A stretch of DNA of 64,000 bases from Gentiana macrophylla (lineage: Eukaryota > Streptophyta > Magnoliopsida > Gentianales > Gentianaceae), in NCBI GenBank assembly GCA_026214975.1, contig JAOBSW010000041.1, positions 496,001 to 560,000 of the forward strand, written 5' to 3'. The translations under genes and the position numbers were made by a program. The notes beneath the pieces were generated by a model. That model was not told the origin of the DNA. It ran no database searches and saw nothing but the letters and a program-made list of their open reading frames with translations. Below, piece by piece: positions 19,504 to 29,272 of this stretch. Positions within the stretch are counted from its first letter, which is position 1. Each line of letters starts with the position of its first letter.

Positions 19504-20020
19504 GTATAGGGAGTTTGTAGAGCGCAGAGCTGAGGCCGAAAGGTTATCTCCGTGTCATGTATTTGTTTCTTCTGTTAGTTAATAAGTTTTGTTTTGTTTT
19601 GTTTGTTTTGTTTTGTTTTGTTTTGTTTTTTTTTTTTGGGGAAGAAAAGGTTAGTGTACTCTCTCTGCACTTATGGGGCTTGAAGGGTGACACTCGGGTG
19701 TTTTTTTATTATTATTGTTAGTTTCACAAAAGCTATATTTTCTCCCTCATGTTAACTTGCAGAATGTTCTGAATTTGGCCTAATTAATAAGATTAGTAGG
19801 TAGGTAGGTCTCTTTGCACTATCGTTGCAATCAATACATGTGATATATTCAAACTCACTTCTAAACACTATGTGAAGCAAAGTAAAGATAGTTCAATGTC
19901 CAACTATTTGATTATGCATTTGTGCTTGCATCGTATGGCGTTTGACAATCTGTGTATCTTATACTATATATTTGCAGGAGGGACCGTGAGGCTTACGAGG
20001 ATTTGCTCCGTCTTGCCTAG
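19504..20020 (+). CDS. Last two exons of an unidentified host-like gene
   Basis: Exon 19504-19542 follows a pyrimidine-rich acceptor (ttgatttcacag) and ends at an AG|GT donor; exon 19978-20020 follows tatatttgcag and ends in TAG. Joined in phase they read YREFVERRAEAERRDREAYE then DLLRLA and stop, a charged helical C-terminus. Phase agreement across the intron (19543-19977), two good acceptors and a highly biased Glu/Arg composition argue for real exons. I do not recognise the family, and upstream exons are not certain. The intron holds a TTTTG repeat (19588-19637). It could be a live gene's end or a captured fragment. Confidence 0.5.
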
Positions 20021-20274
20021 TTTACTATGCCTGCCAGGGAAAGCTAGAATATTGATGGATCTACCCTCCATCTTGCCTAATTATTGTATGATGAAATATC
20101 TACTGTGTGGACTTAATCTTTTGTATTTGTGGTGAACAAACAAGAACAAGTAAAGACCATTCGATCAAGTTGCTGTATGTCACTGCCCTCTTTGTTTGTT
20201 ATGAACTTGTGTCTTTTAACATGTCTGTGAGTTTATAATTTAAGGATAATGTGTACTTTGTTTTGTTTTGTTGT

Positions 20275-20305
<31 letters not shown>

Positions 20306-20923
20306 GGTTTTCTTTTTAATGGTAAAAATAGGCATGTGGTTATGGCGTAGCACAACGGCATTATTTAACGAGTAATGATGCAGGCATAAAACCGTTGTGT
20401 CATATCGAGTGACCCAATTTCATCTACATTTATTGATCATAATAAGTTTACATCTTCATCAATCTAGAATGGTCATTATCATCAGCTGCATGGCGACCAG
20501 TTGGAGTCATTCGTTTGTGACATAATGATTTTATGCCCATATTATTGCTCTTCTTTCACATATTGTCAAATAATAGTTATTATCATTACTCTTATTTCAC
20601 ATATTGTCAAATAAAACCTATTTTACAATTAAAAACCTTTTTGCTTAAGAAGTGCAGGTTCAAAGCTTTGTGGATACAACAAATCTTGTGTTGAAGATGT
20701 TTTCACCTTTCATGCCCGATAGTACTTTGAATGAGTACTCTCGAGACAATTGTCGGGGATATCTCACAGGGAAAAAAAGAGACATACACAAGACTCTTTG
20801 AATGCATTGTATTTTAATGAGATATCTAATGAGATGCCACATGTTTATGCAAAAACCTGTTATCGATACAAGTCAAATATATGATTTTATAACTAAGAAC
20901 ATGAACTAACAACTCGGTAATCA
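20021..20923. other. Non-coding interval including first copy of a duplicated block
   Basis: It contains a T-run at 20278-20305 and the block 20225-20620, which recurs in diverged form at 21183-21495 (shared landmarks: gagtttataatttaagg, ggttatggcgtagcacaa, cattatttaacgagtaatga, ttgatcataataagtt, cttatttcacatattgtcaaat). No gene is supported. Confidence 0.6.
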
Positions 20924-21106
20924 TCAGCAATCAGCATTGCTGCTACTTCTAATTCGATCTAACAGTGAGCGTTCTTCCTCTGACTTCTTCATAGCGTTCC
21001 TCTTCTGCATCCTTTTGGCTTCACTTTCAGCAGCATCTGCTTGCACTTTCTCCGTTACAGAACTGAGACCAAGAATCTGCTGTCTAATTTCTCGTATACT
21101 TGAACG
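20924..21106 (-). CDS. Orphan terminal exon of an unidentified host-like gene
   Basis: A 61-codon open stretch on the minus strand follows a consensus acceptor (ccatgaccttag) and ends at TGA (20924-20926). It reads RSSIREIRQQILGLSSVTEK, then VQADAAESEAKRMQKRNAMK, KSEEERSLLDRIRSSSNADC: a charged alpha-helical, probably coiled-coil C-terminus. Composition is far from the surrounding AT-rich DNA, which supports coding origin. Upstream exons would lie right of 21106, but that DNA is the second copy of a repeat, so this is likely a gene fragment. The family is not recognised. Confidence 0.5.
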   Translation of the reverse strand, partial: RSSIREIRQQILGLSSVTEKVQADAAESEAKRMQKRNAMKKSEEERSLLDRIRSSSNADC

Positions 21107-21182
21107 CTAAGGTCATGGAACGTATTCAGTAATCTTTGTGTACAAACAATGAGATAAGATCCAACGCATTATTTAAAATCTC

Positions 21183-21495
21183 CGAGAGTTTATAATTTAA
21201 GGTTATTTGTACTCTTTGTTTTGTTGTTTTATGGTAAAAAAAAGCGGTGGTTATGGCGTAGCACAAGCGGCATTATTTAACGAGTAATGATCTGAGCATA
21301 AATTCGTTGTGTGATAATGAGTGATCAAGCGGTCATCTACACCGTTGATCATAATAAGTTCACATCTTCATCGATCTAGAATCGTCATTTTTAAGCGGTC
21401 TGAGATAACCGTTGGGTCGGCTCATTTGTGACACAGCGGTTGTGGTTATATCATTACTCTTATTTAACATATTGTCAAATTATAGTTATTTGACT
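21183..21495. repeat. Second copy of duplicated block
   Basis: A direct, diverged copy of 20225-20620. It is shorter, mainly because the long T-run is absent. Many differences turn non-CG text into agcggt- or accg-containing text (for example cacaacggcatt versus cacaagcggcatt), the same kind of change seen in other blocks of this window. Confidence 0.7.
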
Positions 21496-21899
21496 TTTGT
21501 GTTATATTTGAATGACCAAGCGATGAAGGTTGAGATTTAGCGCTTAACTTATAGCATAGGGTGTCTATTTATTTATTATTATTATTAGAGGGACGGAGTC
21601 ATAAACCCATTTTTATTATGAAATAATAAAGAAACACGTCACAATTTTAAAAAGTTGTAAAAATGACAAAATGAAATCCGTTGTACCAAAACACCTTTAA
21701 ATACAAAATAAAATGAATACATAAGGAAAAAAAGAGAGCAAGAGCACGGACATATATATAATAAATTTTATTAAAATAACTCAAATACGTCTGATCCCTC
21801 CCGTTTAGCTCCAGCTTGTCCTAAAGATGGTGCAGAAGCTTGTCCTAAAGATGGTGCGATGTCTGGAAACTTAGCCTGGATTTCTTAGGCATCTTCTAA

Positions 21900-22960
21900 G
21901 CGGCTAACTCTTCATCTACATTAATCCATTTCATCTTCCATTGCACAACAAGAACATTTATGCGCTTAACCATTCTGATCTCCACACTTTTTGTAGATTA
22001 TACCACAAGCTGGCCGTCTATTGTGATCAATGGAGGTGACTGGGATGCAAGCACATTAATCCCTTTGTATTTCTTGAGTATGGAGACATGAAATTTTGAG
22101 CATGGAGACATGAAAAACCGGGTGAATGCTCGATCATGTAGGTAACAGGAGCCTATAGGCCACAAGATTGACATTTTCCACAATTTTTGTAAGGCCCAAA
22201 ATACTTTGCAGCAAGTTTAATACTCCTCCTAACAGCCACAGATTGATGCCTATAAGGCTGGAGTTTGAGGAACAGATCTCCCACTTCATTGCTTTTCTCC
22301 TTATTATTACGATCAGCCAAATACTTCATTCTCCCCACAGGTAAAAGCAGTTGATTCCTCAACTCTCTAGCCATATTCTACATTTACGGCACAAGAATTC
22401 TTCAACTTAGGCAAACTGTTGTGTGCCAAAACTACCCAATGGTATAAATGAAGGCTTTGTAGCCATAGAGTGCTTCAAAGGGTGTTATGTTCAAGGCTGA
22501 ATGGTAGGAAGTGTTGTACTAGAACTCAGCCAAAGTAAGCCACTTATACCCTTTGTTTGGGCCTCATGAAGCAAATACATACGAGATAAGGATTGAGTCT
22601 CTCTGTTTGTCCATCAGTTGGGGTGATATGCTGAATTAGGATATGTGTACCCTTATAACTTCATCAACTATTTCCAAAAATCTTGGTGAAGATCTTGTCC
22701 CTATCAGTGTCTCACGTCCTCGTATCCGTGTCCGCATATCCGTGTCCGTGCATCTTAGGCCATGCCGGTAAGGATCTGTAGTGGTTGCAAACAAACACTG
22801 CATATTGCTCATGAGTAGTATCTTTACATTGTTGACAAGTAACACAAGCTATTAACCATGAAATTTGGACATCTATTTTCATGCATGGCCAAAAGAATAA
22901 GTGGCCAATCCTTTTGTAACAAGAGTTGACTCGAATGTCCCCTAATGGGACCCGTATATA
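21900..22960 (-). pseudogene. GypA integrase and C-terminal chromodomain-like region
   Basis: From high to low coordinates: ACVTCQQCKDTTHEQ (zinc-binding CxxC), DRDKIFTKIFGN, ITPTDGQTERLNP, the LAEFWYNTTYHSA-like block in two frames, TPFEALYGYK, GDLFLKLQPYRHQSVAVRRS and KLAAKYFGPYK of the GPY/F module, HPGFS-type text, and finally VKRINVLVVQWKMKWINVDE, which resembles the start of a chromodomain. Six or more frame breaks are present. Near 22700-22760 a cgtgtccgcatatccgtgtccg repeat replaces part of the catalytic core. Confidence 0.72.
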
Positions 22961-22999
22961 GGCGATGTGGAATGCAATCTTATATCTCGAGACATCCCA

Positions 23000-24000
23000 A
23001 TGCGGTTTCGTCCTTAAACCTTATAACCCCTTGATGTAATGTGAAATTTGGTAGGGAGTTTGGGTCTACAACCAAGGCACGGACATGGTCGGTGGCCGAC
23101 TAATCACCTTCATGCTTGCCAACAACACTCTACCCAAGTTGGCACCATTGAAGTAGTGATAGCCCAATAAGTACCTTCAATGTGCAAGCTATCTGGATAG
23201 GGCATCTGCAATTATGTTATTCTGCATTTCTTATACACAATGGTGAAGTCCATCCCCATAACTTGGACACCCTTTTTGTTGGAGGCGGTGGTGGCTTGGC
23301 TTCGATCCAAGAGGTGCTTTAAACTCTGTTGATCTGTTCGTATAATGAAGTTGTTCCCCCTGCAAGTAATGCTTCCATTTGCTCTTTGCCATGTTGACCC
23401 CAAGCAATTTCCTCTCATAGATAGATAGGACTAGCTTTCTGGAATTAAAAGCTTTGCTCGAGATCTTTATAGGCCGGCCTTGTTGTTTGAGGACAACTCC
23501 AATTCCCTTATTTCAAGCATCTGTTTCCACACAAAAATGAGAGAAAAGTCTAGCAAGTTGAGTATGGGAAACTTGCACATTCTTCTTTATCCTAAAAGGT
23601 TGTCCCATTTGCTTCATTCCAACGAGTTTGTTCTTCTTAAGTAATCTGTAAGAGGTTTAGTAATAGTGCCATATCCTTGAACAAACCGCTTATAAAAACA
23701 TGTGAGCCCCAGGAATCCTCTTAGCTCTGTTATGTTGGTGGGTGTAGGCCTTTGTTTGATTTCCTTGACCTTAGCCTCATCTGTTTGGACCTATCCATTG
23801 AAGATGACATGTCCCAAATACTCCACTCTACTTTGAGCAAAGGAACATTTGTTAGGATTAGCATAATATTTGTGCTTACGAAGGGTTTTTAACACCAATC
23901 TCAAGTGTTGTGTGTGTCTGCAAAACAAGGCTATACACCAAAATGCCATCAAAGAGGACACAAGAAGAAATTTTCTCGGTATGGATGCAACATACAATTC
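23000..24000 (-). pseudogene. GypA reverse transcriptase C-terminus and RNase H
   Basis: RT remains as HTQHLRLVLKTLRKHKYYAN, NKCSFAQSRVEYLGHVI (23791-23935) and KQRPTPTNITELRGFLGLT with FYKRFVQGYGTITKPLT. RNase H follows with CVETDA near 23530, KISSKAFNSRKLVLS and NNFIIRTDQQSLKHLLDRSQ (23290-23360). The RT catalytic box is not preserved; the element is truncated upstream of it. These motifs place it in Ty3/gypsy, near chromoviruses. Confidence 0.78.
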
Positions 24001-24046
24001 ATGGCCTTTTGAAGGTGGTAGAGGAATTAGTTAGGTATCTTATGTT

Positions 24047-24400
24047 TTTAGCATTTTGTAGTGACCGGTGTAAAGTTATGAACTAAGCGATGCTTAAAAG
24101 ACATCTTATGCTTGTTGTGTTGTCTAGTCATTAACGATGTTATGTAGGTGATAGAACTTGACATTTTACGATCACCGATGCAAAGTGATGAGACAAGCGG
24201 TGCTTAGAAAATATATTTTGTGTTTTGCATTGTCTAGTCGTTAACAATGTTTTGTTGGTGAATGAAATTGACATTTTGTAGTCACGGTGTAAAATGATGA
24301 ATTGAGCGGGCGTAGTATATCTTATGTTTTTGCATTGTCTATTCATTTGCGATGTTATGTTGGTGATAAAACATGACATATTGTACTCATCGGTGTTTTG
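24047..24400. repeat. Tandem repeat, about 110-bp unit, three copies and a part
   Basis: Units start near 24047, 24161, 24270 and 24374 with gcattttgtagtgaccggtg, gacattttacgatcaccgat, gacattttgtagtcacggtg and gacatattgtactcatcggt; each carries (a)agcg-tgctta...tgcattgtctagtcNttaacgatgtt. Units differ at many positions. No coding content is seen. Confidence 0.75.
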
Positions 24401-24599
24401 ATGATTTTTGTGAAATTTAGATTGATCTTTTTCAATGGAATGGTGTTGAGATAATTATTACAATAATAATGATTATTGTACCTATTTATTTCCATTATAC
24501 TTCTAAATTCTAACATATTCCATTGTACAAATGCAAATAACGAAAAGAGCCAATAAAACCTCAATATAGCTACAGAACAACATCCATTTGTACAAAGGA

Positions 24600-24911
24600 G
24601 GCTAAATTACAATTTTGGTCCTCTAACTAGACACGTTTTTGATTTTGGTCACGATTTTTCTCCAGTGGCAATTTTAAATCCTGTAAGTGGTTTTTGTTTT
24701 TGCAAAAATAGTCTGAGCGCCGGAAAGACCACTTATAGGACTAAAATTGTCGCGGAAAAAAGACCAATTTTAGTCCTGTAAGTGGTCTTTCGGTGTTCGA
24801 GGACTATTTTTGCAAAAAAAAAGATCACTACGAGGACTAAAATTGTCGCGGAGAAAAATCGGGACCAAAAATCAGCGTGTCTAGTTAGAGGACCAAAATT
24901 GTAATTTATCC
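24600..24911. mobile_element. Fold-back MITE of Mutator (MULE) type
   Basis: A 312-bp element with long inverted repeats: ggctaaattacaattttggt...ctagacacg on the left matches the complement of the right end (cgtgtctagttagagg...aatttatcc). It is flanked by a perfect 10-bp direct repeat gtacaaagga (24590-24599 and 24912-24921); 9-11 bp duplications are typical of Mutator-like elements. The centre also folds back (gaccacttataggac / gtcctgtaagtggtc). It has no coding capacity. Confidence 0.88.
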
Positions 24912-24921
24912 GTACAAAGGA

Positions 24922-25450
24922 CATGGCACAAGAACCGACAATTACGAGGCCGGACCTTAAGGCAAGGCGTGGCAAAATTCGGGTGTTTCTCAGTTGGTTT
25001 AGAAAACATCCGACTATGGCATTGTCGGACTATATGGAATGGAGCAGCAGATCTAAAGTCGGAGCTCGACATCCGACAACTCCATAGTCAAGACCTTTTC
25101 ATATTTCTTTTGTAAAACATCCAATATTGTGGCAGTCGGACCTTGACACCCAACACTCTAGCAGTTGTACCATGACATCCGATAGACATGCGGTCGGACC
25201 TCTGTCAGTCTCGTCTGTAAAACCTCCAACCATTTCTTGGTCAATCTAGAGATCCGACAGCTCCATAGTCGGGCTTTCTTCGGAATTTTCGATAAACATC
25301 CAACAGTGTAGCAGTCGGACCTTGACATCTAACAATATGGATGTCGGACCTTGACACCCGACAGTCTGGACTCTGGAGATCACATCTTTGTTAGAGTGGT
25401 CCATAATATATCCGACAATACCGTAGTTTGAACCTCACATCCGAAAACTG
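24922..25450. repeat. Degenerate repeat rich in GTCGGACCTTGACA
   Basis: The motif gtcggaccttgacayccrac, with variants, recurs at about 25132, 25193, 25315 and 25344, together with repeated aacatccaacantgtngcag (25116 and 25290) and ctccatagtcggg. Spacing is irregular (30-120 bp), so it is an eroded satellite-like or shuffled repeat. No open frame is supported. Confidence 0.6.
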
Positions 25451-25894
25451 AACCAAAAACTGAGTTTGAGCTCTCAGTTTTCTGTATGATTTTGCAATAT
25501 AGAGTCTATTGAAAATTGAGAGTTCAAACTACAATGGCTTGGGTTCGTTTCGATGAAAACTGAGAGTTCAAACTACAAGGTTCTTAAGCAATTGAAGGCG
25601 TTGTGCTTCTGTCATTGCTATCCGTTCTATCTGGGAGATTAACGTCTCATTTGAAGCTCACGGCACACGAAGGTGAGGGGCGAATTAGTCTTAAGAAGCT
25701 GTGTGCAACACGGGGCTCGAGATCATATATCCTTTTCGATTTCCTTTGCAATTGTAATTGAATTATGTTGTTATTCGTTTCTTTGTAATTTTCTTTCGTT
25801 TTGAATAATATTGTCCTACCGGTAATACAATGTCATTACCTATCTGTAACTAAATGGAGACCATTTTTTGAACCTGTTGAAGGTGCTATTAAAA
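25451..25894. other. Non-coding interval with a 27-bp direct repeat
   Basis: The bases acaatggcttgggttcgttt followed by cgatga occur at 25533 and again at 25898, and gagagttcaaactacaa occurs at 25521 and 25563. The second copy of the first repeat is inside LINE ORF1 text, so a small LINE-derived duplication is likely. No gene is visible. Confidence 0.5.
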
Positions 25895-26940
25895 CGACAA
25901 TGGCTTGGGTTCGTTTTCGATGATTTCCGGTTTGGGCTTCGAAAGCAAGATTTTTATGAAATTGGGGAATATGGTGGGCAAGGCAGTTAAAGCCGATTCG
26001 ACTACTTTATATAATTCACGAGCCCATTTTTCCCGGGTTTGCGTTGAGGTTGATTTGGAAAAACATTTTTAAAGACCTTCGTGTTAATCAATGGTGGAAT
26101 GGGAAGGATTGCCAATGGTGTGCTGGGAATGTGGCAAATTTGGCCATCGAAAAGAGGATTGTCCTCTAAGTCACACTCAATCTGATTCTGCTAATCAGTC
26201 CAATTATGCAAATAGAAGATCCGGGGAGGGCCCTACACCGGAGAAACCTTACGGTCCTTGGATGATAGCCCAGACTAAACGTAGGAGGCATACGAAACAA
26301 ACCTACAAGGCCCTTTGGTCCCATCTCAAACAACGACTCCTAACAAAATGTCACGGTAATGCCGAACAACAGGAAAAGACCACCCCAACCGGGTCTCGAT
26401 TTACCGTTTGGCCGTTGAAGAAGATCAAGAAGAGGTTGCACCGAATGAAATCAATGAGCTAAGAAAGAAATCTGAACAAATAACATCCCATGGGGGGACT
26501 TCCATCACGGTCCAACTTGAGAAAAACCATAAGGATGGCAATCGGTACAACATCAAATTCCCAAGCAAGTGCCCTCCTCGGCCAAATAAAGCCACGCTCG
26601 GCAATAATACTATAAGTCGACCAAAAGGAAGGGTTCGGCCCTAAATGTTGATAAAACCCTAAGTGTATTGAGAGATTCCCTGGCCTCAAAGACACGTATT
26701 GTGTCTCGGGAACCTCTTGGTGAAATGGCCAACAATCAACCCAAATCGATTCTTTACATAAGACAAACACGGGTCCATGAACAACTTTGCTAAAAATGAT
26801 ACACAAAGAATGGGAGGAAAGGTCCGAGTAATCTAAGCAACATCCTCAGGACAACGGTAAGCTAATTGATGGAGCGAGAATGGATGTAGACACTCAAGGT
26901 GAAATCCACTAAGAAGATAGAGGCATTTGTGAGCTCACGA
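25895..26940 (+). pseudogene. LINE ORF1 fragment (DUF4283/zf-CCHC_4 type)
   Basis: Plus-strand frames give MKLGNMVGKAVKADSTTLYN, SRAHFSRVCVEVDLEKHF, then EWEGLPMVCWECGKFGHRKE with DCP, a CCHC knuckle typical of plant L1 ORF1 proteins, which bind element RNA, followed by PYGPWMIAQTKRRRH. Beyond 26460 basic, low-similarity text continues in another frame. There are several frame changes and no ORF2. The piece is truncated at both ends. Confidence 0.78.
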
Positions 26941-27973
26941 TGGCCAAATATAGTGACCAACTTTAACCGATGAGTACCGGGTCAGTTGTACTACAACGGC
27001 GAGCAAGGTTGTATCCCACGAGTAATCCGTCAAGTACCAAAATCACGGTCGTATTTAGTTTAGGCTCACAAATATCGAGGAAGGTAATTATAACTAAGAA
27101 AATAGAAAAATTCTAACTTTAAAATATATGAATAAAGGAATAGCTAAACTATGGTCAGGAACATTACACTTAATACCTTTACCGAATCACTAGGGACGAG
27201 GCTTGACCTACAAACCAACTAATAGTTTCTAATGAATGTGTTGTGGGTGCAACCTCTAAGCCCAGTCCATAAGTGCTAATACCACAACCTAGTTACCCTA
27301 TATTCGGTTCAGCAGTCCCTCAATGAGATTTAATTGACCTAATATGGTGAAGAATTGTGAAGCGCTCCGCATCCACGAGTTCACGGCTTAGCTAAAAAAC
27401 CTTACCAAAGGCATTTGTGAAAAACTCGACTAGTTCGTGCATGGCAATCCTAAAACCCTAGTTCGCACACTCTCTCGCAAAATACATTTATAAAGGTCGT
27501 GTGTTAGATCAGTTAATGGTTTGCGACTCCACTAATAGCATTAGGTTCAAATTTTAGGACACAACAATTCAAAAGATTCAATTTTCAAGCTCTATTCATC
27601 CCTAGATCATCGATTAGGTATTAATTTCGTGGCTCAATCACATAATTCAGCTATTCAAAAATTTAGCTACTCATGATAAAATCAAGAACGTGAGAAATCG
27701 TAAATAAATTGGTAAACAACATGATAAAAGATGAATAATATTACCAATGAAACTGTAGCAATCCACCACTCGAATCGCCAATTCGTTGTGTTCCAATCGG
27801 AAAATAAAAGAAGAAATAATATTGGAGTTGTTCTATGAAAAAGTAGCAGTAAATATATTCTAATGGAAAAGGGAGAAAAAAAATAGTGCAAAAAAGAAAA
27901 ATTGTGATATGAAAACTGTATGTTGAAATTTGACCTAGCTGGCTTTGTATAGATTTAAACACCTCCCATTAAT
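26941..27973. other. Non-coding interval, unidentified repeat-like DNA
   Basis: No gene is seen. Text such as gagcaaggttgtatcccacg and cctagttaccctatattcgg resembles stretches often found in plant repetitive DNA, but I cannot assign a family or find termini. Short open frames here have no recognisable features. Confidence 0.4.
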
Positions 27974-28076
27974 GTACCACCAATTTATAGGAATTAAAAC
28001 CTCCTATGGAGAATAGCTACCCGACGGTGGGATTTCTTCTTCGTCTTCGAAGCTTGGCTGGCGACTTATCGTAACA

Positions 28077-29265
28077 ATGGAGAAGGACGCCTTGGATCTA
28101 TTTCAATCTCTCTCTCTGACATAGCAGGAGGAGCAGCAGGGAGAGGTTGCGATGGTGGCTGCGGCGGCTGCGGGGGGAGATATGAAGGCTCAGAGTCTTA
28201 TTGGTCAAAGCTTGTCCACGCATGATGTTGATGTCGTGGTCCATGTGAGGCTCTCCGGCAGTCTTGAGGGTGTGCTTTCTCCACCACCCGGCTTGGTGGA
28301 ATGTATTCAATTTATTTTTGTGAGGAGGCCGATAAGCTTAGAATTTTGTAGGAGGGCCCTTGGTGTTTTGACAATTTTCTTATCATCCTTAAGCCTTGGA
28401 ACGATCGGTGGGACCAATTTCAGGGTTATTTTGGCCGGACTTTTTTCTGGGTGCGTACCGTTGGCTTGGCCATGCACCAATGTCAATCGGCAGTGGGCCG
28501 TAAAATTGCAGCGATGCTGGGGCAAGTGTTTGTCAGTTGTAGGAGGAAATCTCGATGGGGAAGTGGTTTTTTCGCTTGTGGGTTTGTGTTGACCTAGAGC
28601 TTCAATTGAGAGGGGTTATGCGGTTGGTGGTGGATGGTGAGTCGGTCTTGGTGCGGCTGCGATATGAGAGGTTGCCGCATTTGTGTTTCTTGTGTGGCTT
28701 GGTGGATCCCACACAACGCTTTTGCCCTAAAGCTACTAGAAAGTTGACTGTGGTGGAGCGTAAGGAGCAACCGTATGGTTCTTGGTTGGAGTACCGCCAC
28801 GGTGGTCCAATCTTTTAGAGGTGATAGGCGTGGATGAGGATGGGGCGGTGGTTGTGAAATGCTTTGGGTGGTGGTCCGGCGGGCTCTTGGGCAGTTGTTC
28901 CTTTTAAAGAAAGCTCAGGTGGTGGATCCCTCTCTTCGGAGGATAACTCATTCGATGAGGTGATGGGGGGTGTGTCTGGGTCGAAAACTGTAGCTGATGG
29001 TGGAGCAGGCTCATGCCCTGTTTTTTAGGTTATGCCTGAGTTTGTTTTGCCACGGTCGGTGATGCATTCTTTGTATGGTAGTCTGGGCCGATGAATGAGG
29101 TTTTCGACTATTAAGCGTCTTTCTAGACAGGGTGGTCCGTTGTCTCTGGTTCCGGTGCAACATGCAGGGGAGAAGCGGAAGGCCCATAATATGTGGATGG
29201 GGAGGTGCAAGTGAAAAAGAGTTGTGGTTCATCTTTTCCGGCAGAGTCTGCGGCGCAGGGCCGCC
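28077..29265 (+). pseudogene. LINE ORF1 (RNA-binding, DUF4283 and zinc knuckle)
   Basis: Start chosen at the ATG at 28077 (MEKDALDLFQSLSLT, then TAG), in frame with the later VVVHVRLSGSLEGVLSPPPG. The DUF4283-like part has NRQWAVKLQRCWGKCLSVV in frame disorder. The next stretch (28555-28818) has VDLELQLRGVMRLVVDGESV, LVRLRYERLPHLCFLCGLVD and QRFCPKATRK (a CCHC-like knuckle, C..C...C), then EQPYGSWLEYR. The rest to ORF2 is Gly/Val-rich and broken. ORF1 proteins package L1 RNA. Confidence 0.8.
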
Positions 29266-29272
29266 AAGGGCA

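Larger units (their letters stand above)
21790..24010 (-). mobile_element. GypA: Ty3/gypsy chromovirus-like relic
   Basis: Minus-strand text gives RT, RNase H, integrase and a chromodomain-like tail in that order from high to low coordinates, the Ty3/gypsy order. LTRs are not seen at either side. On the right it stops within RT near 24000, where a tandem repeat begins. Stops and frame changes are dense, so it is old. Confidence 0.8.

Noticed and set aside
24047..25450. CRISPR array
   Set aside because: Repeats here are long, diverged and irregular, without uniform spacers, and the sequence is a plant nuclear genome.
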